Numbered from the stretch's first letter, positions 53,062 through 63,401 are shown. The stretch: DNA of 64,000 nucleotides from Nocardia wallacei (GCF_014466955.1 NZ_AP023396.1:5332001-5396000); one strand, 5' to 3'. The notes: generated by a model from the letters alone, not told the origin. Translations and numbers: made by a program.

Positions 53062-54033
53062 TCAGGTCGTCGTCGCGGCCGAGCGGAGGAAGAACATCAG
53101 ATTCGCCGGGCGTTCGGCGAGCCTGCGGACGAAATAGCCGTACCACTGGTCTCCGAAGGGGACGTAGACGCGCAGGTGCTGGCCGAGGTCGATCAGCCGG
53201 GCCTGTTCGGCGGGGCGGATGCCGTACAGCATCTGGTATTCGAGGTCGTCACGGTCGCGCCCGGCGGCGGTCGCGAGCAGGGCGGCCGCCTCGATCATCG
53301 CCGGGTCGTGGGTGGCGATCATCGGATAGCCCTTGCCCGCCGAGAGGATGCGCAGACAGTCCAGATACGCCGCGTCCACTTCGCGCCTGTGCCGGAAGGA
53401 CACCGCTTCCGACTCGCTGTAGGCGCCCTTGCACAGCCGGATCCGCGCGCCCTCGTCCGCGAGAGCCCGGCAGTCGCCGGCCGTGCGCCGCAGGTACGCC
53501 TGCAGCACGGTGCCGACGGTCTCCGGGTGCTCGCGGCGCAGTTCGCGCACGATGTCCAGCCGCGACCCGGTGGTCGCGTGGTCCTCGGCGTCGACGGTCA
53601 TCCAGATGCCCGCGGCCGCGGCGGCGCGCGCCAGGACGCGGGCATTGCGCAGCGCGGTCTCGTACCCGCCGGTGGGCAGGGCCAGGCCCAGCGCGGACAG
53701 TTTCACCGACACCTCGAGCGGGCGCGGTCCCGACGCCGAGCCGATCGGCAGTGCGGCCAGCGCCGCGATCAGCCCGAGATACTCCCGCACGACCCGGTCG
53801 GCCCGCGCCGGGTCGGTGGTGTCCTCGCCGAGGTAGTCGACGGTGACGAACCTCTTGCCGCGCAACAACTCCCGCACTGCGGACAGCGCCGCCTCCCGCG
53901 TCTCCCCCGCCACGAAGCGATCGATGATGCGGCCGGTGGCGGGTAGCCGGGTGAGTCCGCGTTCGACCCGGCGGGAGCGGGCCGCCGCCAGCAACGCCGG
54001 GCGCAAGGGATTGGACAGTGCGGACGCGTTCAT
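53062..54033 (-). CDS. putB: Proline dehydrogenase
   Basis: This 323-residue FAD enzyme oxidises proline to 1-pyrroline-5-carboxylate. It has the monofunctional PutB/PRODH barrel with VTVDYLGEDTTDP, VSVKLSALG, DAEDHATT, RLCKGAYSES and the C-terminal Arg-rich VYVPFGDQWYGYFVRRLAER that contacts the substrate. It follows pruA by 31 bp and shares its direction. The order pruA-putB with a PucR regulator nearby matches Mycobacterium tuberculosis Rv1187-Rv1188 and Rv1186c. Confidence 0.95.
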   Translation of the reverse strand: MNASALSNPLRPALLAAARSRRVERGLTRLPATGRIIDRFVAGETREAALSAVRELLRGKRFVTVDYLGEDTTDPARADRVVREYLGLIAALAALPIGSASGPRPLEVSVKLSALGLALPTGGYETALRNARVLARAAAAAGIWMTVDAEDHATTGSRLDIVRELRREHPETVGTVLQAYLRRTAGDCRALADEGARIRLCKGAYSESEAVSFRHRREVDAAYLDCLRILSAGKGYPMIATHDPAMIEAAALLATAAGRDRDDLEYQMLYGIRPAEQARLIDLGQHLRVYVPFGDQWYGYFVRRLAERPANLMFFLRSAATTT

Positions 54034-54064
54034 CGTGCCTCCACGGGCATCCCGGCGCCCGTAC

Positions 54065-55717
54065 TCACGACCGCTCCGAATCCGGTGCCTGATGGGGGTA
54101 TTCGTGCGTGGCGGGCGAGACGAACGTCTCCTTCATCGACCGCGGGGAGACCCAGCGCAGCAGGTTCAGCGGCGAACCGGCCTTGTCGTTGGTACCCGAG
54201 GCGCGGGCCCCGCCGAACGGCTGCTGGCCGACCACCGCGCCGGTGGGCTTGTCGTTGATGTAGAAGTTGCCCGCCGCGAAACGTAGTGCCTCGCTTGCCT
54301 TCTCGATGGCGGCACGGTCACGCGCGATGACGGCGCCGGTCAGCGCGTAGGCGGCGCCGACGTCGACCAGGCGGAGCGCCTCGTCGAACGCACCGGGGCG
54401 GGAATCGTCGTACACGTGCACCGACAGGATCGGCCCGAAGTACTCGGTGCGGAACATCTCGTCGGTGGGATCGTCACCGAGCAGCAGCGTGGGGTCGACG
54501 AAGTATCCGACGGCGTCGTCGTAGGAGCCTCCCGCCGCGACCGTCACGCCCGGCGTCGCCTTGGCCCGCTCGATCGCGGCGGCATTGCGGTCGAAGGCGC
54601 GCCGATCTATCACCGCCCCACCGAAATTCACGAAGTCGGTGACATCGCCGTACGACAGCGACTCGATCCGCCCGATCAGCTCGTCCCCGACGCGATGCCA
54701 CATCGACCGCGGGACGAACGCGCGCGACGCCGCCGAGCACTTCTGGCCCTGATACTCGTACGCGCCGCGAATCAGCGCCGTCATCAGCGTCTCCGGGTCG
54801 GCCGAGGGATGGGCGAGCACGAAATCCTTACCCCCGGTCTCCCCGACCAGCCGCGGATAGCCGCGGTAGCGATCGATATGCGCGCCCACCTCCCGCCACA
54901 GGTGCTGGAAGGTGCGGGTGGAGCCGGTGAAGTGGATACCGGCCAGCCGCGGATCGACCAGCGCCACCTCCGACACCTCCGGGCCGTGCCCGTGCACCAG
55001 ATTGATCACCCCCGGCGGCAGACCGGCGGCCTCCAGCAGCCGCATGGTGTGATACGCGGCGAGGGCCTGGGTCGGCGAGGGCTTCCACACCACCGTGTTG
55101 CCCATGAGAGCCGGTGCGGTGGGCAGGTTTCCGGCGATCGCGCTGAAGTTGAACGGGGTGATCGCGTAGACGAACCCCTCCAGCGGCCGATAGTCGCTGC
55201 GGTTCCACACACCCGGCCCGGATTCCGGCTGACCGGCCAGCAGCTGTCGCGCGAAGTGGACGTTGAAGCGCCAGAAGTCGACCAGTTCGCAGGGCGCGTC
55301 GATCTCGGCCTGATACGGCGACTTGGACTGGCCCAGCATCGTCGCGGCGGCGATGGTCTCGCGCCACGGCCCGGCCAGCAGGTCCGCGGCGCGCAGGAAT
55401 ACCGCCGCGCGCTGGTCGAAAGGCAGTGCGCGCCAATCGGAAGCGGCGCGCACGGCGGCCTCGACGGCGTCGCGGGCGTCGGCCGGTTCGGCGACACCGA
55501 AGCTGCCGAGCACCGACCGGTGCGCGTGGGGCTGCACGACGTCGACGCGGGCGCCGCCGCCGGTGCGGTGCTCGCCGTCGATCACGTGGCAGATCTCTGT
55601 CGGGGTGTCGGCCAGCTCGCGCAGTGCGGCCCGCAGCCGGGCGCGTTCCGGGGTGCCGGGCGCGTAGGAGTTGACGGGCTCGTTGGACGGCGCGGGGACC
55701 GTGGTGATCGCGTCCAT
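54065..55717 (-). CDS. pruA: 1-pyrroline-5-carboxylate dehydrogenase
   Basis: This 550-residue aldehyde dehydrogenase completes proline breakdown to glutamate. The catalytic Cys is in YEYQGQKCSAASRAFVP and the general base Glu in PRLVGETGGKDFVLAHP; NAD-binding residues include TPFNFSAIAGNLPTAPALMG and FTGSTRTFQHL. I chose the ATG at 55717, after which the family N-terminus (VNSYAPGTPERARLR) follows. The frame is open upstream but there it overlaps the regulator gene on the other strand. Confidence 0.95.
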   Translation of the reverse strand: MDAITTVPAPSNEPVNSYAPGTPERARLRAALRELADTPTEICHVIDGEHRTGGGARVDVVQPHAHRSVLGSFGVAEPADARDAVEAAVRAASDWRALPFDQRAAVFLRAADLLAGPWRETIAAATMLGQSKSPYQAEIDAPCELVDFWRFNVHFARQLLAGQPESGPGVWNRSDYRPLEGFVYAITPFNFSAIAGNLPTAPALMGNTVVWKPSPTQALAAYHTMRLLEAAGLPPGVINLVHGHGPEVSEVALVDPRLAGIHFTGSTRTFQHLWREVGAHIDRYRGYPRLVGETGGKDFVLAHPSADPETLMTALIRGAYEYQGQKCSAASRAFVPRSMWHRVGDELIGRIESLSYGDVTDFVNFGGAVIDRRAFDRNAAAIERAKATPGVTVAAGGSYDDAVGYFVDPTLLLGDDPTDEMFRTEYFGPILSVHVYDDSRPGAFDEALRLVDVGAAYALTGAVIARDRAAIEKASEALRFAAGNFYINDKPTGAVVGQQPFGGARASGTNDKAGSPLNLLRWVSPRSMKETFVSPATHEYPHQAPDSERS

Positions 55718-55758
55718 GCCGGAAATAAACCGCATCCGCTCCGGCAGCGGATTGGTCG

Positions 55759-55792
55759 ATCGGACGAATTGCGCCGGATACTTTCGTCCGAT
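55759..55792. promoter_or_regulatory. 34-bp inverted repeat between pruA and the PucR-type regulator gene
   Basis: ATCGGACGAA at 55759-55768 is repeated inverted and perfectly as TTCGTCCGAT at 55783-55792, with a 14-bp spacer. It occupies the centre of the 78-bp divergent region, 41 bp before the pruA start and 3 bp before the annotated regulator start. It is the likely binding site by which the regulator activates pruA-putB and controls itself. Confidence 0.72.
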
Positions 55793-55795
55793 TGA

Positions 55796-57442
55796 ATGAG
55801 GAATGTGACCCACGCCATACCACTGTCGGATGTGCTGTCCGCGCTCACCAGCTCCGTCGCCACGCTGGTGGACGCGCCCGGGGGCGAGGACGTGGTGGTC
55901 GATTCCGTGGCGTTCATGGACATCGACGACCTGGCCGTGGACATGCCGCCGGGCCGAGCGCTGCCGGAGGTGTACCTGCAGGTCGGCGTGGGCGACGACG
56001 ACGCCACGCGCTGGGTGCGCGACCTGGGCGCGCGGTGCCCGGCCGAGCACCGGCCGCGGGTGGTGTTCTCCAAGAGCGCGTCGGAGCGGTTGCGCGCGGC
56101 CGCGCACGAGTCCGGGATAGCTCTGGTCGAGGTGCATCCCCATGCGCGCTGGGAGATGGTGCACGCGCTGATCGAGCGGATCACCGGGCACGGGCCGCGT
56201 ACGTCGGTCGAAGCCGTGCCCGCGCTCGACACCGACCTGTTCGGGCTGGCGCAGTCGGTGGCCGAGTCGACCCGGGGGCTGGTGACCATCGAGGACGACC
56301 AGTCCCGGGTGCTCGCGTACTCGGCCGACAGCACCGCCTCCGCCGACGCCGTGCGCCGGCTGTCGGTGCTGGGGCGGCAGGGTCCGGCCGGGTACCTGCA
56401 CTGGCTGCAGCGCGAGGGCGTGTTCGACCGCCTGCGCAACACCGGTGACCCCGTGGAGGTTCCGGCCCAGCCGGAATGGGAGACGCGGCGGCGCTTGGCG
56501 ATCGGGATCCGCGAGCCCGGCCACGCCGGGCCGCGCGCACCGGCCGTACTCGGCACGATCTGGGTGCAGGAGGCCACCGAGCCACTGCGCGCGGACAGTG
56601 ACCGGGTGCTGCGCGGAGCGGCTTCCATTGCGGCACGGGTGATCTGGCGCACCCGCCACGCCCCCACCACCGACGCGCTGCTGATCCAGCGGCTGCTCGG
56701 CGCGCACGGCGGCGACATCGACCTCGCCGCCTTCGCCGAGACGTTCGCCATGGCGGCCGACGGGCAGGCCGCGGTGGTCGGGTTCGCCCCGCACAGTTCC
56801 GCGGACGCCGCGGCCGCGGCGCTACATCGCGGCACGGTCACACTTCGCTTGCACGCCAGCGCCTTCCGGCAGGACTGCGTGACCACCCGGATCGGCGATC
56901 GGCTGTACGTGCTGTTCCCCGAGCACCGGTCGGTGGACCGGGTGACCTCGTGGACCCGGCAGGTCATCGAGCAGCTCGCCGAGGGGTCCGGACTGACGCT
57001 GCGGGCGGCCATCGCGGCCCCCGTCGCCGGGCTCGCCGACGCCGCGCGGGCCCGCGCCGAGGTGGACCGCGTGCTCGACCGCACCGCGAACCTGCCTGCG
57101 GCCGAACCGGTCACGACGCTGGCGCGGTCCCGCACCACCGTGCTGCTCGCGGAGATCCTGACCCTGATCGCCGACCGCCCGCAGCTGCGCGACCCGCGCC
57201 TGGACACCCTGGTCGACTACGACACCGCCTACTCCGCCGACCTGCGCGCCAGCCTCGACACCTACCTCACCCACCGCGGCGACGTCCGCGCCGCCGCGGC
57301 CGAACTACGCATCCACCCCAACACGCTCCGTTACCGCATCCGACGCGCCACCCAGCTCATGGGCATCGACCTCGCCTCCGCCCCCGACCGTCTCCTGCTG
57401 GAGATCCAGCTGGCGGTCCACCGGCACGAGCGGGCGGGCTGA
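55796..57442 (+). CDS. pruC: PucR-family activator of proline catabolism (PruC-like)
   Basis: This 548-residue regulator has an N-terminal PucR-type sensory region (PLSDVLSALTSSVATLVD), a GGDEF-like middle region and the C-terminal PucR helix-turn-helix (LRIHPNTLRYRIRRATQLMG). Its place divergent to pruA-putB is that of Rv1186c (PruC), which is needed for pruA-putB expression in Mycobacterium tuberculosis. The ATG at 55796 leaves hardly any leader after the inverted repeat; a GTG at 55805 is an alternative start. Confidence 0.9.
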   Translation: MRNVTHAIPLSDVLSALTSSVATLVDAPGGEDVVVDSVAFMDIDDLAVDMPPGRALPEVYLQVGVGDDDATRWVRDLGARCPAEHRPRVVFSKSASERLRAAAHESGIALVEVHPHARWEMVHALIERITGHGPRTSVEAVPALDTDLFGLAQSVAESTRGLVTIEDDQSRVLAYSADSTASADAVRRLSVLGRQGPAGYLHWLQREGVFDRLRNTGDPVEVPAQPEWETRRRLAIGIREPGHAGPRAPAVLGTIWVQEATEPLRADSDRVLRGAASIAARVIWRTRHAPTTDALLIQRLLGAHGGDIDLAAFAETFAMAADGQAAVVGFAPHSSADAAAAALHRGTVTLRLHASAFRQDCVTTRIGDRLYVLFPEHRSVDRVTSWTRQVIEQLAEGSGLTLRAAIAAPVAGLADAARARAEVDRVLDRTANLPAAEPVTTLARSRTTVLLAEILTLIADRPQLRDPRLDTLVDYDTAYSADLRASLDTYLTHRGDVRAAAAELRIHPNTLRYRIRRATQLMGIDLASAPDRLLLEIQLAVHRHERAG

Positions 57443-57471
57443 CGACATCGGCAGCACGCCCAGCCCGGATC

Positions 57472-60400
57472 TCATGCCTTGGTGATCGAAACCCGCACGC
57501 CCCCAGCCACTTCGGCGGCGTCCGGGCCCGGGTCACCGAAGGTGAGGGTGCTGGCGAGGACCTCACCGGCGATCAGGTCGCGGTGGGTCTCGGCCCACTG
57601 CTTGTGCGCGGCGGGGACGTCGAGGACCAGGGTGATGCGGTCGGAGACGTCCAGGCCCAGGGACTTGCGGGTCTCCTGGAGATCGCGGATGAGGTCGCGG
57701 GCCCAGCCCTCGGCCTCCAGTTCCTCGGTGACCTCCGAGTTCAGCACCACCAGACCGGCGTTGCCGGGCAGGGCGGCGGTGGACTCCGGCTCGGCGGCCA
57801 CCAGGCGCTGGGTGTACTCCTCGGGCAGCAGCTCTACCCCGGCGGCGCTGACGACACCCGCCGGGCTCTCCGTCCACTCCCCGGCCTTGACCGCCTTGAT
57901 CACCGTCTGCACGGTCTTACCCAGCCGCGGCCCGGCCGCCCGCGCGTTGACGACCAGCTCGAACCGGCCGTGCGCGGCGACGTCGGTGGTCAGATCGACC
58001 CGCTTGACGTTCACCTCGTCGGCGACCAGGTCCGTGAACGGCGCGAGCCGATCGGCGTCCGGCGCGGCGATGGTGAGTTCCGACAGCGGCAGCCGCACCC
58101 GCAGGTGCTGGGCCTTGCGCAGGCTCAGCGCGGTCGAGCACACCGCGCGCACCTCGTCCATCGCCGACACCAGCTCCGGATCCTTCGGCAGCTCCGTCGC
58201 AGCGGGCCAGTCGGTCAGGTGCACCGAACGGCCACCGGTGAGCCCGCGCCAGATCACCTCGGTGAGCAGCGGCAGCAGCGGCGCGGCCAGCCGGGTGGTC
58301 ACCTCCAGCACCGTGTGCAGGGTGTCGATGGCGTCGCGGTCCTCGTCCCAGAACCGCGAACGCGACCGGCGCACATACCAATTTGTGAGCGCGTCGGCGA
58401 AGGTGCGCAGTTCGTCGCAGGCGCCGGCGATGTCGTAGACCTCGAGCGCCTCGGTCATCACCTCGCGCGCCGCGGCCAGCTTGGCCAGGATGTAGCGATC
58501 CAGCACATGCGGCGAATCCGTGCGCCACACACCGGGTTTCGACGCGTACAGCTGCAGGAACGTCCACGCGTTCCACAGTGGCCGCAGCGCGTGGCTCACG
58601 CCCTCGCGGATGCCGCGCTCGGTGACGATGAGGTTTCCGCCGCGCAGCACCGGGGACGCCATGAGGAACCAGCGCATGGCGTCGGAGCCGTCGCGGTCGA
58701 ACACCTCGTTGACATCCGGGTAGTTGCCCTTCGACTTCGACATCTTCAGCCCGTCGTCGCCGAGCACGATGCCGTGCGCCACCACGGATTTGAACGCCGG
58801 GCGGTCGAACAGGGCCGTGGACAGCACGTGCAGGTTGTAGAACCAGCCGCGGGTCTGCCCGTTGTACTCGACGATGAAATCGCCGGGGCTGTGCGCCTTC
58901 TCGTCGTGCGTGCCCTCGAACCACTCCTTGTTCTCGAACGGGTAGTGCACCTGCGCGTAGGGCATCGACCCGGACTCGAACCAGCAGTCGAGCACCTCGG
59001 GAACCCGCCGCATCATCGACTTGCCGGTCGGGTCATCGGGATTCGGCCGCACCAGCTCGTCGATCGCGGGCCGGTGCAGATCCTTCGGCCGCACGCCGAA
59101 GTCGCGCTCGAGCTGATCCAGCGAGCCGTACACGTCGATGCGCGGATACTCCGGATCATCGGACACCCACACCGGGATCGGCGCGCCCCAGTAGCGGTTT
59201 CGACTGATGTTCCAGTCCCGCGCGTTCTCCAGCCACTTGCCGAACTGGCCGTCGCGGATGTGCTCGGGCACCCAGGTGATCTGCTGGTTCAACTCCACCA
59301 TCCGGTCGCGGAACTTGGTCACCGCGACGAACCAGGACGGCACCGCCATGTAGATCAGCGGCCGGCCGGAGCGCCAGCTGTGCGGGTAGGAGTGCTCGAT
59401 CGTCTCGTGCCGCAACAGCTTTCCGGCAGATTTGAGGTCCTTGATGATGACCGGGTTGGCGTCGAAGATCATCAGGCCCTCGTACGGCGGCACCATCGAG
59501 GTGAACTTGCCGCCCGGGTCCAGCGGCTGCACGACCTCGATGCCGTTGGCCGCGCAGACCTCCATGTCCTCCTCACCGAACGCCGGGGCGAGGTGCACGA
59601 CGCCGGTACCGGAGTCGGTGGTCACGTAGTCGGCCTCGAGCACGCGGTGCGCGTTGGGATGACCGAGGAAGAAGTCGAACGGCGGCCGGTAGCGCAGCCC
59701 CACCAGCGCCGCGCCGGAATGCTCCGAGCGCACGCGCGGCTGCTCGCCCAGTTCGCGGGCGTAGTGCGAAACCCGTTCCGCGGCCAGCAGGTACCGCTTG
59801 CCGTCGCCGCCCTCGACGTGCACGTAGGTGATGTCGGGGTGGACGGCGACCGCCAGGTTGGACGGCAGCGTCCACGGCGTGGTGGTCCAGATCAGCGCGT
59901 TCGCGCCGTCCAGTTCGTGCAGGGGATGGTCGGCGGGCACGGTCAGCGTCATCTCCACCGTGACGGCCGGGTCCTGCCGCATCCGATAGGCGTCGTCCAG
60001 GCGCGCCTCCTGGTTCGACAGCGGAGTCTGCTCGTACCAGCTGTAGGGCAGCACCCGGAAGCCCTGATACACCAGCCCCTTGTCGTAGAGCGACTTGAAC
60101 GCCCACATGACCGACTCCATGAAGTCGGGGTCGAGGGTCTTGTAGTCGTTGTCGAAGTCGACCCAGCGGGCCTGACGGGTCACATACGCGCGCCACTCGT
60201 TGGTGTAACGCAGCACAGACGATTTGCACGCGGCATTGAATTCCGCGAGTCCCATCTCATCGATCTGTGATTTGTCCGTGATACCGAGCTGCTTCTCCGC
60301 TTCGATTTCCGCGGGCAGCCCGTGCGTGTCCCAGCCGAAGCGCCGCTCGACCTTCTTGCCGCGCATGGTCTGAAAGCGCGGGATCAAATCCTTCACGTAT

Positions 60401-60639
60401 CCGGTGAGCAGATGGCCGTAATGCGGCAACCCGTTGGCGAACGGCGGCCCGTCGTAGAAGACGAACTCCGGTGCGCCCGAACGGTTCTCGATGCTGGCGC
60501 GGAATGTGTCGTCGGCGGCCCAGTAGTCGAGCACGCGCTGCTCCAGGTCGGGGAACGACACCTGGCCGCCGGAGCCGAGAGCGGCGCGCGGATAGGCGGA
60601 CGCGGGGGCGGCGTTGCTGGGGGATGTCTGATCCGACAT
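57472..60639 (-). CDS. ileS: Isoleucyl-tRNA synthetase
   Basis: This 1055-residue class I synthetase has the HIGH signature as HYGH at residues 73-76 ([17 protein letters not shown]) and KMSKS at 632-636 ([12 protein letters not shown]), an editing domain between them ([20 protein letters not shown]) and a long C-terminal anticodon-binding region. Length and the two-Cys-poor C-terminus fit the long, eukaryote-like IleS type of actinobacteria. I chose the ATG at 60639, 14 nt after GAGGAG. A T-box leader lies upstream. The dinB and lspA-rluD genes that adjoin ileS in mycobacteria lie 15-23 kb away here. Confidence 0.97.
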   Translation of the reverse strand: MSDQTSPSNAAPASAYPRAALGSGGQVSFPDLEQRVLDYWAADDTFRASIENRSGAPEFVFYDGPPFANGLPHYGHLLTGYVKDLIPRFQTMRGKKVERRFGWDTHGLPAEIEAEKQLGITDKSQIDEMGLAEFNAACKSSVLRYTNEWRAYVTRQARWVDFDNDYKTLDPDFMESVMWAFKSLYDKGLVYQGFRVLPYSWYEQTPLSNQEARLDDAYRMRQDPAVTVEMTLTVPADHPLHELDGANALIWTTTPWTLPSNLAVAVHPDITYVHVEGGDGKRYLLAAERVSHYARELGEQPRVRSEHSGAALVGLRYRPPFDFFLGHPNAHRVLEADYVTTDSGTGVVHLAPAFGEEDMEVCAANGIEVVQPLDPGGKFTSMVPPYEGLMIFDANPVIIKDLKSAGKLLRHETIEHSYPHSWRSGRPLIYMAVPSWFVAVTKFRDRMVELNQQITWVPEHIRDGQFGKWLENARDWNISRNRYWGAPIPVWVSDDPEYPRIDVYGSLDQLERDFGVRPKDLHRPAIDELVRPNPDDPTGKSMMRRVPEVLDCWFESGSMPYAQVHYPFENKEWFEGTHDEKAHSPGDFIVEYNGQTRGWFYNLHVLSTALFDRPAFKSVVAHGIVLGDDGLKMSKSKGNYPDVNEVFDRDGSDAMRWFLMASPVLRGGNLIVTERGIREGVSHALRPLWNAWTFLQLYASKPGVWRTDSPHVLDRYILAKLAAAREVMTEALEVYDIAGACDELRTFADALTNWYVRRSRSRFWDEDRDAIDTLHTVLEVTTRLAAPLLPLLTEVIWRGLTGGRSVHLTDWPAATELPKDPELVSAMDEVRAVCSTALSLRKAQHLRVRLPLSELTIAAPDADRLAPFTDLVADEVNVKRVDLTTDVAAHGRFELVVNARAAGPRLGKTVQTVIKAVKAGEWTESPAGVVSAAGVELLPEEYTQRLVAAEPESTAALPGNAGLVVLNSEVTEELEAEGWARDLIRDLQETRKSLGLDVSDRITLVLDVPAAHKQWAETHRDLIAGEVLASTLTFGDPGPDAAEVAGGVRVSITKA

Positions 60640-60647
60640 GTCGGGCA

Positions 60648-60888
60648 GCGGTCTCCTCGTGCCGACGCGCCCGTGGGGCGCGTAACCGGTGGGCACGGGG
60701 ACGATTCCGGCGCCGGTGCGCCGAGACCGCGGTACCACCCCGCTTGTCCGGGCGCCGCGCCGTCGTGCGGCTCGGGCCCCGACCTCTCGTCGTGAGCTGT
60801 GACGGGCTCACCCGTTCGGTTCTACTGGGCGCCGGGACCAGGCCCGATGCCGTTCTTCCGAAGGCTCCCCGGTGATCGCCGGATCAGT
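60648..60888 (-). promoter_or_regulatory. Translational T-box riboswitch of ileS
   Basis: Read on the minus strand, the leader begins with a short stem I (GATCCGGCGATCACCGG) whose loop contains the isoleucine codon ATC. A middle hairpin (ACGGGTGAGCCCGT) follows, and then the T-box core GGGTGGTACCGCGG, which pairs with the free tRNA end. GCGGTCTC right after the core (plus-strand 60723-60730) is exactly complementary to GAGACCGC (plus-strand 60648-60655), which overlaps the GAGGAG ribosome binding site. Uncharged tRNA-Ile should open this pairing and allow translation. This is the ultrashort stem I type known from actinobacterial ileS leaders. Confidence 0.88.
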
Positions 60889-60967
60889 GCCGATGTTCAG
60901 GTTTGATTGTAGCCAGCGTGGGCAATGTTATTTCCGGGCCCCACCGGCGTGGCCCATCCCCCCATGC

Positions 60968-61171
60968 TCACCGCTTGGCATGCCGGCCGGGACGCGAGGA
61001 CTGATCGTCGTCGTCGGAGTCGCGCATCGACAGCGCACTCACCAGTAGCAGCACCGCGCCGATGACGCACACCACGATGCACCCCCAGGCCCAGATCACC
61101 GATCCGGTGGTCAGCGCCGTCACCAGCAGGGCGAATCCGATGGCGGCCAGGACGAGCGTCAGGACGAGCAT
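60968..61171 (-). CDS. Small two-helix membrane protein
   Basis: From the ATG at 61171, with AGGGGG 5 nt upstream, the product has 67 residues: two membrane segments (LVLTLVLAAIGFALLVTALT and WAWGCIVVCVIGAVLLLVSA) and a charged tail (MRDSDDDDQSSRPGRHAKR). A small membrane gene between wag31 and ileS is common in related actinobacteria. Function unknown. Confidence 0.75.
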   Translation of the reverse strand: MLVLTLVLAAIGFALLVTALTTGSVIWAWGCIVVCVIGAVLLLVSALSMRDSDDDDQSSRPGRHAKR

Positions 61172-61273
61172 GGTCACCCCCTACGCGGGCCAGGTGGCTC
61201 GAGACCACACGACAAGCGCGGCGCGCCGAACCCGGCACAGCCGCGGAGCCGGCGGAGATCCGAACGGACGAAA

Positions 61274-62104
61274 CTACTTGCCGCCCTGGGCGAACGACGC
61301 GGGGGCGTGGTTGTTGGCGCCGTCGAAGGTGTCGCCGCCGTCCACCGGCACCGCCGAGCCACGGTTCTCCAGCTCCTCGAGCTGCGACTCCAGGTAGGAC
61401 TTCAGCCGCACCCGGTACTCGCGCTCGAAGGTCTTCAACTGCTCGATCCGGCTCTCCAGCACGCTGCGCTGCTGGGTGATCGTCGCCATGATCTCGGTGT
61501 GCTTGCGCTCGGCGTCGGCCTGCAGGGCGTCGGCCTTCTCCTTGGCCTGGCGCAGCTGGTTGTCCGAGCGGGTCTGCGCGTCGGACAGCATGGACTCCGC
61601 CTTCTGGCGGGCCTCGGCGATCATGCCCTCGGAGCGGGTACGCGCATCGCTGACGAGTCGCTCCGAATTTGCCCGCGCGTTCGACAGCAGGTTCTCGGCC
61701 TCGGTCTTGGCGTCGCTGGTGAGCCGGTCGGCCATTTCCTGGGCCAGGCTCAGCACCTTCGCGGCCTGTAGGTTCGCGTCCGCGGCGTCCTTCGGCGCGG
61801 CGGGCGGGGCGGCCTGCACGACCGGCGCCGGCGGCGGCACGGGGACCGGTTTGGGCGGTTCGGGCTGCGGCGGAGCGGGTTTCACGGCCTGCGGCGCCGG
61901 GCGCGGCGCCTTCTTGGCCTCGGCCAGCTCGGAATCCAGCTCGGCAACCCGCTGGCGCAGGTCCGCGTTCTCCTCGATGAGGCGTGAGAGCTCCTGCTCG
62001 ACCAGGTCGAGGAAGGCGTCGACTTCGTCCTCGTTGTAGCCGCGCTTCCCGATCGGCGGTTTGCTGAACGCGACGTTGTGCACATCGGCTGGGGTCAGCG
62101 GCAT
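61274..62104 (-). CDS. wag31: DivIVA-family polar growth protein Wag31
   Basis: This 276-residue protein directs polar cell-wall growth in rod-shaped actinobacteria. The N-terminal DivIVA membrane-binding domain is clear ([38 protein letters not shown]), followed by a Pro/Ala-rich linker (about residues 65-105) and a long coiled coil (about 110-245; [20 protein letters not shown]). It should self-assemble at the poles. It belongs to the division cluster with yggT and sepF in the same direction. Confidence 0.96.
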   Translation of the reverse strand: MPLTPADVHNVAFSKPPIGKRGYNEDEVDAFLDLVEQELSRLIEENADLRQRVAELDSELAEAKKAPRPAPQAVKPAPPQPEPPKPVPVPPPAPVVQAAPPAAPKDAADANLQAAKVLSLAQEMADRLTSDAKTEAENLLSNARANSERLVSDARTRSEGMIAEARQKAESMLSDAQTRSDNQLRQAKEKADALQADAERKHTEIMATITQQRSVLESRIEQLKTFEREYRVRLKSYLESQLEELENRGSAVPVDGGDTFDGANNHAPASFAQGGK

Positions 62105-62195
62105 GGAAGGATCCCTTCACGCTTCGTACGGAGATCTAGCGGTAGATCTGGCAAGCTATTGTTCTCGGCCCATTCTGTCACACCCGGGGGACCGG

Positions 62196-62480
62196 CTACG
62201 CGAGACTACTCGTGACCGACATCAAGATGAACACGATGAAAAGCAGCACCATAATCGACAGATCGAGGCGAATTCCCCCCAGGTTCACCGGCGGTATCAA
62301 GCGCCTCAGGAGTTTCACCGGTGGGTCGGTGATCGTGAAGATCACCTCCAGGACGACGGCAACCACGCCACGCGGATGCCAGTCCCGCGCGAAGTTGCGG
62401 ATGAACTCGACGATCACTCGGCTGATCAACAACAGCCAGAAGAGGAACAGGAGTACATACAGCACCTGGAACAAGGCCAC
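62196..62480 (-). CDS. YggT-family membrane protein
   Basis: This 94-residue protein starts at a GTG and has two membrane segments (LFQVLYVLLFLFWLLLISRV and LDLSIMVLLFIVFILMSV) separated by the YggT motif TDPPVKLLRRLIPPVNLGGI. The family is always found near sepF and divIVA in Gram-positive bacteria; its role in division or turgor is not settled. Confidence 0.93.
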   Translation of the reverse strand: MALFQVLYVLLFLFWLLLISRVIVEFIRNFARDWHPRGVVAVVLEVIFTITDPPVKLLRRLIPPVNLGGIRLDLSIMVLLFIVFILMSVTSSLA

Positions 62481-62605
62481 GTGACCACTTTGCCTCAGAA
62501 TCGGTGTCCTGCAAACTCCCCGCGCCGTCGGACCGCGGCCACAGTCCCCCGATCGCGGCGTGTCGACCGGGGGCGCGGCCGCGGCGCGACTCCCCCGCGG
62601 CGAGG

Positions 62606-63397
62606 CTATTTCTGGTTGTAGAAGCCGGTTTCGGCGATCCGGCGGCGCTCCTCGGCCGATACGTCGACGTCGGCCGGTGAGAGCAGGAACACCTTGGTCG
62701 CTACCTTGTCGAAGGAGCCGCGCAGCGCGAACGCCAGACCGGCGGCGAAGTCGACCAGGCGACGGGCGTCGGCGTTGCTCATCTCGACCAGGTCCATGAT
62801 CACCGGCGTGCCGTCGCGGAACCGCTCACCGATGATGGCGGCCTCGGCGTAGGTCCGCGGGCGCAGCGTCGTGATCTTGGACAAGGGGCCTCCGTCCTCG
62901 AACACCGGCGCGCGGCGCGGTGCCGGCTCGAAACGGGCCTGTTCCTCCAGTCGGCGCTCCTCCATCCGGCGCTCGACCTCCGGATCGACCGCCAGCGCGC
63001 CGTGCGTGGTGCCGCGCACCATCGGCGTGCCGCCGCCGAGGCGGTCCATTCCCCGCCCGCGGCCGGACGGGCCGGCGTCGATACGGGTGGGGCGGCGCGG
63101 GGGCTCGTAGCGGTCGTCGGCGTAGGAGTCCTCGACGTAGTCGTCGCGGCGGGCGACGGTGTAGCCGGGGCGGTACGGCGCCTTGTACGACGGTTCCGGG
63201 TAGCCGGGCTCGTCGTCGTAGCGGTCGTCGCCGAACCGGGAACGGCCGCTGTCGTAACGGGATTCGCCGAAGTCGCGCGGGCGGCGCTGGCTACGGTCCT
63301 CGATGCCCCGGGGACCGCGGTCGTCGACGTAGTCGTCTTCGTATTCCTCGAGCGGAACCATGCCGAAGTACGCCTTGAACCGGTGCAGCGTGCTCAT
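62606..63397 (-). CDS. sepF: Cell division protein SepF
   Basis: This 263-residue protein links FtsZ to the membrane. It has an N-terminal amphipathic helix ([18 protein letters not shown]), a long Arg/Asp/Tyr-rich linker (about residues 20-160) and the C-terminal SepF domain ([53 protein letters not shown]). The linker is longer than in Bacillus, as usual in actinobacteria. An 81-bp tandem repeat lies directly upstream of its start. Confidence 0.96.
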   Translation of the reverse strand: MSTLHRFKAYFGMVPLEEYEDDYVDDRGPRGIEDRSQRRPRDFGESRYDSGRSRFGDDRYDDEPGYPEPSYKAPYRPGYTVARRDDYVEDSYADDRYEPPRRPTRIDAGPSGRGRGMDRLGGGTPMVRGTTHGALAVDPEVERRMEERRLEEQARFEPAPRRAPVFEDGGPLSKITTLRPRTYAEAAIIGERFRDGTPVIMDLVEMSNADARRLVDFAAGLAFALRGSFDKVATKVFLLSPADVDVSAEERRRIAETGFYNQK

Positions 63398-63401
63398 GCC
63401 T

